DNA of 64,000 bases from Nonomuraea sp. SYSU D8015 (GCF_008065375.1 NZ_VJYI01000004.1:496001-560000), one strand, 5' to 3'. Positions 16,593-25,472 are shown, counted from the first letter of the stretch. Numbers and translations: made by a program. Notes: a model not told the origin generated them from the sequence alone.

Positions 16593-16622
16593 AACATATG
16601 TGGTGAATAACGCCAATCTCAA
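16593..16622 (-). promoter_or_regulatory. Putative promoter of the betaine-type transporter operon
   Basis: On the - strand TTGAGA (16617-16622) is followed after 18 nt by TATGTT (16593-16598), a reasonable -35/-10 pair. Transcription would begin about 20 nt before the GTG of the ATPase gene, leaving just enough leader for the GGAGG ribosome site. Confidence 0.5.
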
Positions 16623-16681
16623 CGCTGTGACCTTCCGGAGACCGGGGTGCTTCCGGTGTGTTATTCCTTTGAAACGTTCAA

Positions 16682-16708
16682 ATCACCCATTGTATGACAT
16701 AAGGTGAT
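16682..16708. promoter_or_regulatory. Inverted repeat ATCACC-N15-GGTGAT in the transporter/conservon 2 spacer
   Basis: Perfect 6-bp arms at 16682-16687 and 16703-16708 lie upstream of the transporter promoter and about 90 nt before the conservon 2 promoter motif. The position is suitable for a regulator acting on both divergent units. No family of regulator can be assigned. Confidence 0.4.
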
Positions 16709-16795
16709 CTAATGGTCCATTTCCGGCCGTATGGGTTCGCACGTGGGGCTCCAGGTTCTGTTCTCAGGAGTCACACTTCTCAAGTTTTGTCGCGT

Positions 16796-16838
16796 TATGT
16801 TCGCTTGGCCACCAGCCGTGTGATGTGTTCCAATTACC
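16796..16838 (+). promoter_or_regulatory. Conserved promoter-like motif upstream of conservon 2
   Basis: TATGTTCGCTTGGCC (16796-16810), 14 nt, then GTGTTCCAATTACC (16825-16838). The conservon 3 upstream region has nearly the same two blocks at 15-nt spacing, and conservons 4 and 5 share the cores TTGGCY and GTGCTCAAAT. TTGGCC and TCCAAT, 18 nt apart, could serve as -35 and -10 elements. The motif ends 70 nt before the cvnA start. Confidence 0.6.
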
Positions 16839-16907
16839 GGCATTGCAGATTTCATCCGGGGACACAGCACCCCCTCATATACGCCGGATTCGGGCGAGGT
16901 GCGTTCG

Positions 16908-19673
16908 GTGAGTACAGAGCTGGGCCAGAGGCAGGCCAGCGAGGGCAAATGGCGCCTACGTAATTGGCGTGTCCGCGCGCGGCTCGTCGCCCTCATTCTG
17001 ATCCCGACGGCCGCAGCGGTGCTGCTGGGCGGCATTCAGGTGCTCACCTCGACGTCCGCCGCCGGCGATTTCGCCCGGACGAACCAGTTCGCCCAGCTCT
17101 CCAGCGAACTGGGCGAGCTCACCCACGCCATCGCCGGCGAGCGCGCCAGGACCGCCTGGTTCCTCGCGCGCAACCGGCCCCAGAACATGCTGATCGACGT
17201 GCGCAGCCAGATGAACGAGGTCGACCAGGCTGCCAAGGACGTGCGGAGCATCGCCAGGCAGCTGCAGTCCGAGGTCACCGGCCGTACCGCCGACCAGCTC
17301 GAACAGCTGCTCAGCCGCCTGGACGACCTGACCGGCCTGCGCAAGCAGGCGCTCGAGGCCAACCTCCTGGCCGACCCCGCCATCGAGCTCTACACGACCG
17401 TGATCAACGACCTGCTCTCCGTCCACAACGAAGTGATCAAGGGCAGCGCCGACGACGAGCTGTTCCGCCAGACCCGCATGCTGGAAGCGCTCGCCCGTGC
17501 CAAGGAGAGCGTCTCCTACCAGCAGGCGCTGGTCACGATCGTGCTGGTCGCCCAGACCTTCGACCGGGACCAGCTCAAGCGCTTCCTCGGCGAGCAGTCC
17601 AAGGAGGCCAACGAGACCAAGGCCTTCGAGGCCGAGGCCACCGCCGAGGAGCGCCGGTTCTTCGACCAGACCGTCAACGGCAACTCCGCCGAGCGCATGC
17701 TCTTCCTGCGCGAGCTGGTGCTGATCAGGGCCACGGACGGGCTGCCGCTGCGCGGCCTCGACCAGAAGAAGCCCGACGACGCCAAGGAGTGGTTCACGGC
17801 CTCCAAGGTCGTCGTCGACTCCATGCGCAAGGTCGAGGAGCGCCAGGCCCAGGGCATCGTGGCCCGCAGTGAGGCGCTCAGCGCGGACGAGCGGCAGCGG
17901 GCGTTCGTGACCGCGGGCGCCATCCTCGCGCTGATGGTGGCCGTGCTGCTGGTCACCACCGGGGTGGCCAGGTCGCTCGTGCGGCCGCTGCGCCGCCTGC
18001 GCGGGGAGGCGCTGGAGATCGCCGGCAAGCGGCTGCCCGCCTTCGTCCAGCACCTGCGCGAGTCCCGCGACGGCGCGGCCGACGCCGAGGTCCCGCCCAT
18101 CGGCATCTTCACCAGGGACGAGGTCGGCGAGGTCGCCCGCGCCTTCGACGAGGTGCACCGCGAGGCCGTGCGGCTGGCCGGCGACGAGGCGCGGCTGCGC
18201 TCCAACGTCAACGCCATGTTCGTCAACCTGTCCCGCCGCAGCCAGACGCTGGTCGAACGGCAGCTCACGCTGATCGAGAAACTGGAGCGGGGCGAGCGCG
18301 ACGACACCCGGCTCGGCGACCTGTTCAAGCTCGACCACCTGGCCACCCGCATGCGCCGCAACAGCGAGAACCTGCTGGTCCTCGCCGGGCAGGAGGCCGC
18401 GCGCAAGTGGAGCGAGCCGGTCGAGCTCATGGACATCGTGCGGGCCGCGCTCGGCGAGGTCGAGAGCTACGACCGGGTCAGCATCCAGGTCCAGTCGGAC
18501 GTCGCCATCGCCGGGCAGGCCGTCACCGACGTCGTGCACCTGCTCGCCGAGCTGATCGAGAACGCGGTCTCGTTCTCGCCCCAGGACACCAAGGTGATCA
18601 TCTCCAGCAGCCGCATCGACGGCGGCTCGCTGATGTTGTCGGTCACCGACCACGGCATCGGCATGACCCAGGAGGAGCTGGAGGAGACGAACTGGCGGCT
18701 GGCCAATCCGCCGGTCGTGGACGTGTCGGTGTCGCGGCGCATGGGCCTGTTCGTGGTCGGCCGGCTGGCCCTGCGGCACAACATCCGGGTCCAGCTGCGC
18801 CGCCAGGACACCGGCGGGCTGACCGCCATGGTGCTGATCCCGCCCATGCTGCTCACCGCGGTGTCCGGCACACCGGTCATGCCGTCGGCCCTCTCGCAAC
18901 TCCAGTCCCCGCCGCAGGCGCGGCCGGACCTGCAGGTCCCCAGGCAGGCGGCCGCGGCCATGCCGCCCTTCGGGCATCCGTCGTTCGAGAGCTCCTCCTT
19001 CGACCACCCGTCCTTCGAGAGCACGTCCTTCGACAGTTCTTCGTTCGAACGCCCGTCGTTCGAGAGCTCTTCGTTCGAACGCCCGTCGTTCGAGGGCTCC
19101 TCCTTCGAACGCCCGGCTTTCGAGAGCCCGTCGTCCTTCGAGCGTCCGGCTTTCGAGCACCCGTCGTTCGACGTCGCGCCGTCGGCGGCCGAGCCCTCGT
19201 CCTGGTTCAGCTCGCCGTACACGAAGTCGGGCTCCGCGTCCCTGGATCCGCCCGAGCCGGCCGCTCCGGGGCCGTCGTACCCCTCGTTCGCCACGCCCGC
19301 CCAGTCGTACACCGCACCGGGCCCGGGCCCGGCGAAGGACGAGTTCCTGCCGATCTACGCCTCCATGGAGGAGAGCAGCTGGTTCACCAAGGCGGCGCCC
19401 ACGGCCGACCACCGTGAGCAGGCCGGTTGGTCGTCGCCCGCCGACCAGGGCTGGCAGGCCGCCGGCGCGGCCGCGGAGCCCGCGAAGAGCGAGACCACCA
19501 GCTCAGGCTTGCCGAAACGGACGCCGAGAGCGAATCTGGTACCGGGCACCGCCAACCCGAAGCCATCGCCCTCCCCAGCTCCTCCGCTGTCCCCCGATCG
19601 CCTGCGCAGCAGGCTGGCCAGCTACCAGCAGGGTGTGCGCAAGGGTCGCTCAGAGCTCGAGGAGGACTCATGA
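16908..19673 (+). CDS. cvnA: Conservon 2 sensor histidine kinase (NIT domain), CvnA
   Basis: A 921-residue kinase from the GTG at 16908, preferred over GTG 16899 because GGGCGAGG lies 8 nt before it. The order is basic LRNWRVRARLVALILIPTAA and first membrane helix, NIT-type sensor region, second helix AFVTAGAILALMVAVLLVTT, HAMP, and kinase core with H-box LDHLATRMRRNSENLLVLAG (His477) and N-box ELIENAVSFSPQ. A disordered tail holds about 13 repeats of a phenylalanine-bearing unit (SFE-S/R-P type). The tail ends with the conserved LPIYASMEESSWF, LPKRTPRANLVPGTA and RLRSRLASYQQGVRKGR motifs. Its core is closest to the conservon 3 kinase (NWRLANPPVVDVSVSRRMGL). The stop overlaps cvnB by 4 nt. 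Confidence 0.93.
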   Translation: MSTELGQRQASEGKWRLRNWRVRARLVALILIPTAAAVLLGGIQVLTSTSAAGDFARTNQFAQLSSELGELTHAIAGERARTAWFLARNRPQNMLIDVRSQMNEVDQAAKDVRSIARQLQSEVTGRTADQLEQLLSRLDDLTGLRKQALEANLLADPAIELYTTVINDLLSVHNEVIKGSADDELFRQTRMLEALARAKESVSYQQALVTIVLVAQTFDRDQLKRFLGEQSKEANETKAFEAEATAEERRFFDQTVNGNSAERMLFLRELVLIRATDGLPLRGLDQKKPDDAKEWFTASKVVVDSMRKVEERQAQGIVARSEALSADERQRAFVTAGAILALMVAVLLVTTGVARSLVRPLRRLRGEALEIAGKRLPAFVQHLRESRDGAADAEVPPIGIFTRDEVGEVARAFDEVHREAVRLAGDEARLRSNVNAMFVNLSRRSQTLVERQLTLIEKLERGERDDTRLGDLFKLDHLATRMRRNSENLLVLAGQEAARKWSEPVELMDIVRAALGEVESYDRVSIQVQSDVAIAGQAVTDVVHLLAELIENAVSFSPQDTKVIISSSRIDGGSLMLSVTDHGIGMTQEELEETNWRLANPPVVDVSVSRRMGLFVVGRLALRHNIRVQLRRQDTGGLTAMVLIPPMLLTAVSGTPVMPSALSQLQSPPQARPDLQVPRQAAAAMPPFGHPSFESSSFDHPSFESTSFDSSSFERPSFESSSFERPSFEGSSFERPAFESPSSFERPAFEHPSFDVAPSAAEPSSWFSSPYTKSGSASLDPPEPAAPGPSYPSFATPAQSYTAPGPGPAKDEFLPIYASMEESSWFTKAAPTADHREQAGWSSPADQGWQAAGAAAEPAKSETTSSGLPKRTPRANLVPGTANPKPSPSPAPPLSPDRLRSRLASYQQGVRKGRSELEEDS
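18978..19172 (+). repeat. In-frame tandem repeat in the CvnA2 tail (Phe-Glu/Asp-x-Pro-Ser units)
   Basis: About thirteen 12-15-nt units built on TCSTTCGAR encode peptides such as PSFESSSF, SFERPSFESS and PAFESPSSF. They lie in the low-complexity region between the kinase core and the C-terminal motifs. The regularly spaced phenylalanines resemble sticker-and-spacer sequences, although phase behaviour is speculation. The array is likely to vary in length between strains. Confidence 0.85.
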
Positions 19674-20089
19674 AGGAGCTGAGCCAAGCCGCCAAGGACA
19701 TGAACTGGCTGGTCAGCAGCTTCGTCGAGCAGGTCCCCGGCGTCGCGCACGCCGTGGTGGTCTCCGCTGACGGCCTTCCCATGGCGTTCTCCCGGGACTT
19801 CCCCAAAGACCGCGCCGACCAGCTGGCCGCCATCGCGGCCGGGCTGGTCAGCCTCACGCAGGGCTCCGCGCGGGTCTTCGAGGGCGGAGGGGTCACCCAG
19901 ACCCTCGTCGAGATGGAACGCGGCCTGCTGCTGGTGATGTCGATCAGCGACGGATCGTCCCTGGCGGTGCTGGCCGCGCCGGACTGCGACATGGGCCTGG
20001 TGGCCTACCAGATGACGATCCTGGTCGAACGCGCGGGACAGGTTCTCACGCCCGCCGTACGGGCCGAGCTGTCGGCCGGGCGACGCTGA
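19670..20089 (+). CDS. cvnB: Conservon 2 roadblock/LC7 protein, CvnB
   Basis: A 139-residue roadblock protein starting MKELSQAAKDMNWLVSSFVE at ATG 19670, which overlaps the cvnA stop by 4 nt and follows GGAGGACTC. The core VAHAVVVSADGLPMAFSRDF, the helix DRADQLAAIAAGLVSL and the closing PDCDMGLVAYQMTILVERAG match its counterparts. It is expected to bind CvnA and the CvnD GTPase. Coupling to cvnA suggests fixed stoichiometry. Confidence 0.93.
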   Translation: MKELSQAAKDMNWLVSSFVEQVPGVAHAVVVSADGLPMAFSRDFPKDRADQLAAIAAGLVSLTQGSARVFEGGGVTQTLVEMERGLLLVMSISDGSSLAVLAAPDCDMGLVAYQMTILVERAGQVLTPAVRAELSAGRR

Positions 20090-20146
20090 ACGAGGACGCA
20101 CGGCGAGCGGGGCCAGACGGACAGAGCGACGGTTAGAGGAGCAGAC

Positions 20147-20515
20147 GTGGCATCGTGGCACAACGGCGAGGCGGAGCCCGAGCGCAGCTCGTTGGTCCGG
20201 ATGTACGCCGTCACGGGCGGCAGGACCACGCCGCGCACCAACCTCGCGATGGAGGCGCTGGTATCGTCGGCCACCTCGGCACAGCTCGGCCCGACCTACG
20301 CCCGCGAATACCGTGCGATCAGCGAGCTGTGTCGTCAGGTGAGATCCGTGGCGGAGATCTCCGCGCTGCTGGGCGTCCCGCTCGGCGTGGCGCGGGTCCT
20401 GGTCGCCGACATGGAGGCGGACGGGCTGGTCAGGGTTTACCAGCCGCAGTTGGAGGCAGGCCTGCCGGACAGGGGCCTGCTCGAAAGGGTTTTGAGTGGA
20501 CTTCGCAGGCTCTAG
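20147..20515 (+). CDS. cvnC: Conservon 2 DUF742 protein, CvnC
   Basis: A 122-residue DUF742 protein starting at GTG 20147 behind AGAGGAGCA. Conserved blocks are RMYAVTGGRTTPRTNLAMEA, VRSVAEISALLGVPLGVARV, DMEADGLVRVYQPQ and LLERVLSGLRRL. It lies 57 nt after cvnB and its last 20 nt encode the first residues of CvnD in another frame. Function inferred only from conservon membership. Confidence 0.92.
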   Translation: MASWHNGEAEPERSSLVRMYAVTGGRTTPRTNLAMEALVSSATSAQLGPTYAREYRAISELCRQVRSVAEISALLGVPLGVARVLVADMEADGLVRVYQPQLEAGLPDRGLLERVLSGLRRL

Positions 20516-21062
20516 CCGGCTCACCTCCACGAAGATCGTCGTGGCCGGTGGGTTCGGCGTGGGGAAGACCACGTTCGTGGGCTCGGTGTCGGAGATCATG
20601 CCGCTGACCACCGAAGCGGTGATGACCGAGGCATCTCAGGGCATCGACGACCTCGGGCACACGCCGGGCAAGACCACCACCACGGTGGCGATGGACTTCG
20701 GGCGGCTCTCGCTCGACAGCGATCTGATCCTCTACCTGTTCGGCACGCCCGGACAGCACCGCTTCTGGTTCATGTGGGACGACCTCGTCCGCGGGGCCAT
20801 CGGGGCCGTCGTGCTCGTCGACTCGCTGCGGCTGGCCGACAGCTTCCCCGCCGTCGACTACTTCGAGGACTCGGGGATCCCCTTCATCGTCGGCCTGAAC
20901 GGCTGGGACGGCCAGTTCCCGCACGTCGAGAGCGAGGTGCGGGAGGCGCTCACGCTCTCGCCGCACGTGCCGATCGTCCGGACGGACGCCCGGGAACGGC
21001 AGGCGGTCAAGAACACGCTGATCACGCTCGTGGAGCACGCGCTCGCCGCCCGCGCTCACTGA
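20496..21062 (+). CDS. cvnD: Conservon 2 small GTPase, CvnD
   Basis: A 188-residue P-loop GTPase starting MDFAGSSRLTSTKIVVAGGF at GTG 20496 within cvnC. The P-loop is GGFGVGKTTF, the switch II region LFGTPGQHRFWFMWDD and the base-recognition motif NGWD. It is two residues shorter near the N-terminus than the other copies (SSRLTS instead of SSPGLTS). Its stop overlaps the convergent SIS-domain gene by 7 nt, leaving no room for a separate terminator between them. Confidence 0.93.
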   Translation: MDFAGSSRLTSTKIVVAGGFGVGKTTFVGSVSEIMPLTTEAVMTEASQGIDDLGHTPGKTTTTVAMDFGRLSLDSDLILYLFGTPGQHRFWFMWDDLVRGAIGAVVLVDSLRLADSFPAVDYFEDSGIPFIVGLNGWDGQFPHVESEVREALTLSPHVPIVRTDARERQAVKNTLITLVEHALAARAH

Positions 21063-22012
21063 CTCCACCAGTACGCGGCCACCAGCTCCGCCACCAGCGT
21101 CTCGGTCAGCAGGGCCACGTCCGGATCGCCGTCGTGGACGTACCGGACGGCGGCCGCGGCGTCCTTCACCTCCGCGCCCACGGCTACCACGGTGGAGCCG
21201 CGCTCGCGTACCCAGTCCATGGCCTGGGCGTCGTAGCGGGATCCCGGGAAGAGCAGGGCGCGGTAGTCGAGGGTCTTGGTCAGGTACACGTCCACGTGGG
21301 CCCAGTCGCCCGTCTCGCAGGCGTCGGCGGGGCGGCGCGGGCCCTCCCGCACCATGAGCGCCGACTGCTCCGCCGACGACAGGCGCTCGGCGGGGGCGAC
21401 CGCGTACACGCCGTGGGGGCCGTCCAGGAGCTCCATGACCAGGGGGAGCCACTCGTCCCTGCGGTCAAGGAGGTCCGCCGTGGCCTCTGCGCTCCGCCTG
21501 ACGAGGGCCGGGACGTCGCGATCCGCGCCGGTGAGGCGGCTCTCCAGGGCCAGGAGGAGCGCCAGTGTGTGCTGGAACGTCCGGCAGGCCACGCCGCCGC
21601 GCTCCTCGCCCGCCCGCATCGGGATCACGGCGTCGGCTCCCTCGGTGAGGGGCGATCCGGGCGCGTTCGTGAGCGCGGCCACGAAGGCCGGGCCGCCCGC
21701 GTAGCGTGCGACGGCGTCCAGGGTCTCCCGGCTGCCGCCCGTGGCCGAGATCGGGACGACCAGGGTGCCGGGGTCGGCCGGGTAGGTGGCCGCGGCGGAG
21801 GCGTAGTCGGCGTACGCGTCGACGCCGGCGGCGCGCAGGCGCAGGGCGGCCACTCCGGCGGCGTACCGGGAGCTGCCCATGCCGAGGAACAGGATCCGAT
21901 CCGGGTGCTCGGGGAGCTTCTCGAACGGGTCCTCCGCCGTCAGGGCGTCGGCCAGGGTCGCCAGGGCGTCCGGCTTGGACTCCAGGTCGGAGAGGTAGAG
22001 CTCGGAATTCAC
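21056..22012 (-). CDS. SIS-domain sugar isomerase/deaminase-like protein
   Basis: A 318-residue protein with two SIS (sugar isomerase) domains. The first has DRILFLGMGSSRYAAGVAAL and VVPISATGGSRETLDAVARY; the second has DGPHGVYAVAPAERLSSAEQ and a later KTLDYRALLFPGSRYDAQAM. The pattern is like the isomerase half of GlmS and related phosphosugar-binding proteins, but no glutaminase domain is present. The GTG start overlaps the stop of the upstream kinase-like gene by 4 nt. The likely chemistry is isomerisation or deamination of an amino-sugar phosphate made by that kinase; glucosamine-6-phosphate is the best guess. The exact reaction is unproven. Confidence 0.75.
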   Translation of the reverse strand: MNSELYLSDLESKPDALATLADALTAEDPFEKLPEHPDRILFLGMGSSRYAAGVAALRLRAAGVDAYADYASAAATYPADPGTLVVPISATGGSRETLDAVARYAGGPAFVAALTNAPGSPLTEGADAVIPMRAGEERGGVACRTFQHTLALLLALESRLTGADRDVPALVRRSAEATADLLDRRDEWLPLVMELLDGPHGVYAVAPAERLSSAEQSALMVREGPRRPADACETGDWAHVDVYLTKTLDYRALLFPGSRYDAQAMDWVRERGSTVVAVGAEVKDAAAAVRYVHDGDPDVALLTETLVAELVAAYWWSQ

Positions 22013-23346
22013 GTGATGTTCTCCTCGGGGTACCAGGTGCGCAGGACGCCCATGGGGGCATAGCGCCAGCGGGGGAGGTGGCGGGCGGCGTAGATCAGCT
22101 CGCGGCACTCCTGTTCGATCTCGAACGGGCGGATCAAGGTCTCGTCCAGGAGGTCCTGGCGGTTCCTCGCCGCCAGGCGGGCCTTGTACGCGGTCAGGAG
22201 CGCTTTGCGGGCCTCGGCCGCCCAACTCGCCGCCTTGTGTGGTGGGGTGGACCTTCTCTTGATCGCCACCTGGGCCACGTGCTCCAGGCTCGTCGTCAGC
22301 TGGGCCACGTCCCTGGCGGCGGGCTGGTACGGGTCGGCGTCCGTGACGGTGGGGTTGCCGTCGAAGTCGATGACCGCGTAGCCGTCCTGCCATTGGAGGA
22401 TCTGGCCCACGTGGAGGTCGCCGTGGATCCTGATCCGCGGTGTGGTGATGGGGGCGTCCAGGGGGATGAGTTCGTGTCTGAGCTGGTCGGCGTGGTCGGC
22501 CAGCCAGCGTCCGTCCTCGCCGTCCGTGAGCGCGAGCGCCTCGCCGAGCGCCGCCTCCGCCCTGACCGCCTCCGCCATCGCACCGTCGGGCTCCGCCGCG
22601 TCGCCTGGCCCTGCCGACTTGGGCGCCGTCCTCGTTGCGCCGGATGCGGCCGTGTCGGTGCTCGCCGTACCGGCGCCGGGGGACCCCGCTCGGGCGGGTG
22701 TGTCGACGCCGGGGGGCGCCGCCAGTGCGGATGCCTCGACGCCCGGGGACGCCGCCAGTGTGGATGTGTCGGTGTCGGGGGACGTCGATCGGGCTGGGGT
22801 GGGGAAGGTGGAGAGGGCGAGGTGGAGGTCGGCGGCGAGGTGGCCGAGGGCGGTGGCGAAGGCGGTGCGGCCGGCCACGGCCTCGTCGACGCACCACTCC
22901 CAGCCGTCCCGCGCCTCCGGCAGGTAGCCGGTGATCAGCGCCAGGAGGCACTCGCGGCCGTCCACCGGCCCTGTCAGGGCCGCGTAAGGAGGAGCCGTGT
23001 CGTTGAAGCCTGCCTCAACGAGGTGGGCGAGGAGCTCCGGGGTGGGATGGGGGAGGGGCTGCGGCGGGGTCAGCCACTTCACGACGATCTTCTCGGCCAC
23101 CACGACCGAGTAGTTGGTCTGATCCACGTGGGCGCCGAAATCGCGCTCAGCCGGGACCCCGGTGTCATGGTCCGCGAGGCCGTACGAGAGGCTGGGCAAC
23201 GGGAGGAAGCGGCGTACGGCGAACGGCGGCGGCACCTCCCCCTCCGACAACACCCTCAAGAGGGCGGCGGTGAGCCCGCGGTCCCGGGCGGTAAGGGGTT
23301 TCTCACCCTGAGAGATCAATCGCTGAGCAATTGAAGGCCAATTCAA
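22009..23346 (-). CDS. Maltokinase-like sugar kinase, probable glucosamine kinase
   Basis: A 445-residue aminoglycoside-phosphotransferase-fold kinase related to maltokinases. Key segments are an N-lobe with VVAEKIVVKWL (probable ATP lysine), the catalytic block RIRIHGDLHVGQILQWQDG and the metal-binding VIDFDGNPT. An actinobacterial glucosamine kinase group of this fold is known to sit beside SIS-domain genes, as here. An odd feature is an insertion of about 75 residues before the catalytic loop, rich in Ala/Pro/Thr/Ser with SPGVE/PPGVD-like repeats. The start is uncertain: GTG 23346 was chosen (LNWPSIAQRLI following), with in-frame TTG 23382 possible. It is divergent from the polyamine transporter. 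Glucosamine is the favoured but not certain substrate. Confidence 0.7.
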   Translation of the reverse strand: MNWPSIAQRLISQGEKPLTARDRGLTAALLRVLSEGEVPPPFAVRRFLPLPSLSYGLADHDTGVPAERDFGAHVDQTNYSVVVAEKIVVKWLTPPQPLPHPTPELLAHLVEAGFNDTAPPYAALTGPVDGRECLLALITGYLPEARDGWEWCVDEAVAGRTAFATALGHLAADLHLALSTFPTPARSTSPDTDTSTLAASPGVEASALAAPPGVDTPARAGSPGAGTASTDTAASGATRTAPKSAGPGDAAEPDGAMAEAVRAEAALGEALALTDGEDGRWLADHADQLRHELIPLDAPITTPRIRIHGDLHVGQILQWQDGYAVIDFDGNPTVTDADPYQPAARDVAQLTTSLEHVAQVAIKRRSTPPHKAASWAAEARKALLTAYKARLAARNRQDLLDETLIRPFEIEQECRELIYAARHLPRWRYAPMGVLRTWYPEENIT

Positions 23347-23417
23347 CACGAAGAGCGAACTTCCTGGTAGCAATGTAGGCAAAAGTCTTGCTCATGTTGA
23401 TTTCTGCTGCAACACTC

Positions 23418-23446
23418 CTGGTCTGGTCTGCTGTGTCCGGTAAGGT
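23418..23446 (+). promoter_or_regulatory. Possible promoter of the polyamine transporter operon
   Basis: CTGGTC (23418-23423), a 17-nt spacer and TAAGGT (23441-23446) resemble a weak -35 with a typical actinomycete -10. The leader to the potD GTG would be about 38 nt and includes AGAAGGAG. The -35 match is poor, so this is tentative. Confidence 0.35.
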
Positions 23447-23490
23447 CGCGCGACCCCTCGTACATCGCACATTCAGAAGGAGTAGCGGCC

Positions 23491-24612
23491 GTGTCCCGTA
23501 CCCGGTTCACCCGTCGTCTTCCGGCCGCCGTCGCGGCGGCCGGCCTCGCGCTCGCCGTCGCGGCGTGCGGCGGTGAGTCGTCGACCAGCTCACAAGGCAC
23601 GACCGCGGCGCAGGCCGACGAACTCAAGCCAAACGCGGACCTGACGCAGCAAGAGCTCCAGATCACGGTTTGGGACGGCTACACGCCCAAGGAGCTTCCC
23701 CAGAAGGTCAAGGAGAAGCTCAAGGTCAAGGACATGAGGATCACCCTGCACGCCACCAACGAGGAGGCGATGACCAAGCTCACCGCCCCCGGCGACAGCG
23801 GCATCGACGTGGCGTTCGTGTCCGGCCAGTACGCCCAGGCGCTCAACGAGCAGGGCCTGCTCGAGCCGATCCACCCCGAGCTGATCCCCAACCTGGCCAA
23901 CCTCTACCCGGAGGCCACTCAGCTCGCCTACGACAAGGGCAACAAGTACTCCGTGCCCTACACCTGGGGCACCACCGGCATCTGCTACCGCACGGACCTG
24001 GTGAAGGACGAGGAAGTCCCCAAGAGCTGGAACGCCATCCTCAAGCCCCCGGCCTGGGCCGACAAGAAGGTCACCATGATGACCACCGAGCGCTGGCTGG
24101 CCCTGCCCGCGCTCAAGTCGCTCGGCTACTCGGTCAACACCGACGACGACAAGGAGATCGCCAAGGCCAGGGAGCTGCTGCTGGCCGCCAAGCCGCACCT
24201 GCTCAAGTACGACGACACCACGTTCGGCGACCTGCTGAAGTCCGGCGAGGCCGTCATGGTGGAGGCCTGGGACGGCTGGTGCCCCACCTCGGAGAAGAAC
24301 ATCAAGTTCGCGCTCCCGAAGGAGGGCAGCGACCTCTGGGTGGACACCATGGTGATCATGAAGTCCTCCAAGAACAAGGAGGCGGCGCACGCCCTGATCA
24401 ACTTCATCCTCGACCCCGAGATCCACAGCTGGGCCGCCGAGAACATCAACTACAAGGTGCCCAACAAGGCCGCCATGGAGCGGGTGCAGGTGCCCGAGGG
24501 CTCGCTGCTCGGCATCAAGCCCGCCGAGCTGCTCAACGGTGAGGTGATCGTCGACCTGGGCCCGTCGTCGACCAAGTACACCCGTCTGTCGAGCGAAGTC
24601 ACGCAGTCGTAG
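23491..24612 (+). CDS. potD: Spermidine/putrescine-type substrate-binding lipoprotein (PotD-like)
   Basis: A 373-residue lipoprotein starting at GTG 23491 after AGAAGGAG, with signal peptide ending in the lipobox VAAC (residues about 24-27). The mature protein is a family 1-type binding protein of the PotD/PotF group: LQITVWDGYTPKELPQKVK, GIDVAFVSGQYAQALNEQG, YSVPYTWGTTGICYRTD, VMVEAWDGWCPTSEKN. Acidic and aromatic residues in these blocks (WD, WDGW) suit recognition of a polyamine. It leads the gene set potD-potB-potC-potA on the + strand. The cationic substrate class is likely; the precise amine is unknown. Confidence 0.88.
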   Translation: MSRTRFTRRLPAAVAAAGLALAVAACGGESSTSSQGTTAAQADELKPNADLTQQELQITVWDGYTPKELPQKVKEKLKVKDMRITLHATNEEAMTKLTAPGDSGIDVAFVSGQYAQALNEQGLLEPIHPELIPNLANLYPEATQLAYDKGNKYSVPYTWGTTGICYRTDLVKDEEVPKSWNAILKPPAWADKKVTMMTTERWLALPALKSLGYSVNTDDDKEIAKARELLLAAKPHLLKYDDTTFGDLLKSGEAVMVEAWDGWCPTSEKNIKFALPKEGSDLWVDTMVIMKSSKNKEAAHALINFILDPEIHSWAAENINYKVPNKAAMERVQVPEGSLLGIKPAELLNGEVIVDLGPSSTKYTRLSSEVTQS

Positions 24613-24617
24613 TCGCG

Positions 24618-25472
24618 GTGAAGTCTGAGGTCAAGACCCGGCCGGCGTCCCGATCCATCGGGCGCCGGCTGGGCGCGTTCGTCTTGCTCTCGCCCGGGCT
24701 GACGTACCTGGTCGTGCTGCTGCTGGTGCCGCTGGCGCTGGTGCTGAGCTACACGGTGTTCCGGCGCGGGCGCTTCGGCGGCGTGGTGTACGAGTTCACG
24801 ACCGAGAACTTCGCCCGCCTGGTCGACCCGCTCTACCTGGACGTGCTCGGCGGATCGCTGAAGATCGCGGCGCTCACGACGGTGCTCGCGCTGCTGCTCG
24901 GCTATCCCACGGCCTACCTGATCGCCCAGCTGCCCAGGAAGTGGAAGACCGTCGCGCTGGTGGCGGTCGTGCTGCCGTTCTGGACGAACTTCATCATCCG
25001 GATCTACGCCTGGATCATCCTGCTCAGCGGGCCCGGCCTGGTGAACTCGGTGCTCGGCACCGAGCTGGAGCTGCTCTACAAAGAGAGCACGATCGTGGTC
25101 GGCCTGCTCTACTCGTACCTGCCGCTGATGGTGCTGCCGTTGTACGCCGCCATCGAGCGGCTCGACCCGCAGCTGCGCGAGGCGTCGGCCAACCTCGGGG
25201 CCTCCGGGTTCACCACGTTCCGCAAGGTGACGCTGCCGCTCACGCTGCCGGGCGTTCTGACCGGGAGCATGTTCGTCTTCGTGCCCAGCTTCGGCAACTT
25301 CGTCATTCCGGAGCTGCTCGGCGGCAGCAAGACGCTGATGGCCGGCAACGTGATCCGCAACGAGTTCCTGAAGGCGCGCGACTGGCCGTTCGCCTCGACG
25401 GTGACGCTGGCGCTCATCGCGGTGCTCGTGGTGCTGCTGCTCGCACAGGCATGGGCGGCCCGCCGTGCGTAG
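24618..25472 (+). CDS. potB: Polyamine-type ABC permease, PotB-like
   Basis: A 284-residue permease with six hydrophobic segments and the EAA loop REASANLGASGFTTFRKVTL. The N-terminal region FVLLSPGLTYLVVLLLVPLA and the periplasmic FTTENFARLVDPLYLDVLGG are typical of PotB/PotH. The start is GTG 24618, 5 nt behind potD, with no strong ribosome site; coupling to potD is probable. The 3' end overlaps potC by 8 nt. Together with PotC it forms the membrane channel for the system. Confidence 0.9.
   Translation: MKSEVKTRPASRSIGRRLGAFVLLSPGLTYLVVLLLVPLALVLSYTVFRRGRFGGVVYEFTTENFARLVDPLYLDVLGGSLKIAALTTVLALLLGYPTAYLIAQLPRKWKTVALVAVVLPFWTNFIIRIYAWIILLSGPGLVNSVLGTELELLYKESTIVVGLLYSYLPLMVLPLYAAIERLDPQLREASANLGASGFTTFRKVTLPLTLPGVLTGSMFVFVPSFGNFVIPELLGGSKTLMAGNVIRNEFLKARDWPFASTVTLALIAVLVVLLLAQAWAARRA

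Noticed and set aside
16605..16666. GAATAAC and GTTATTC inverted repeat around the betaine operon promoter
   Set aside because: Seven-base arms 48 nt apart are too weak to call an operator.
18978..19172. CRISPR-like periodic repeat
   Set aside because: The units are coding, in frame and without spacers; they belong to the CvnA2 tail.
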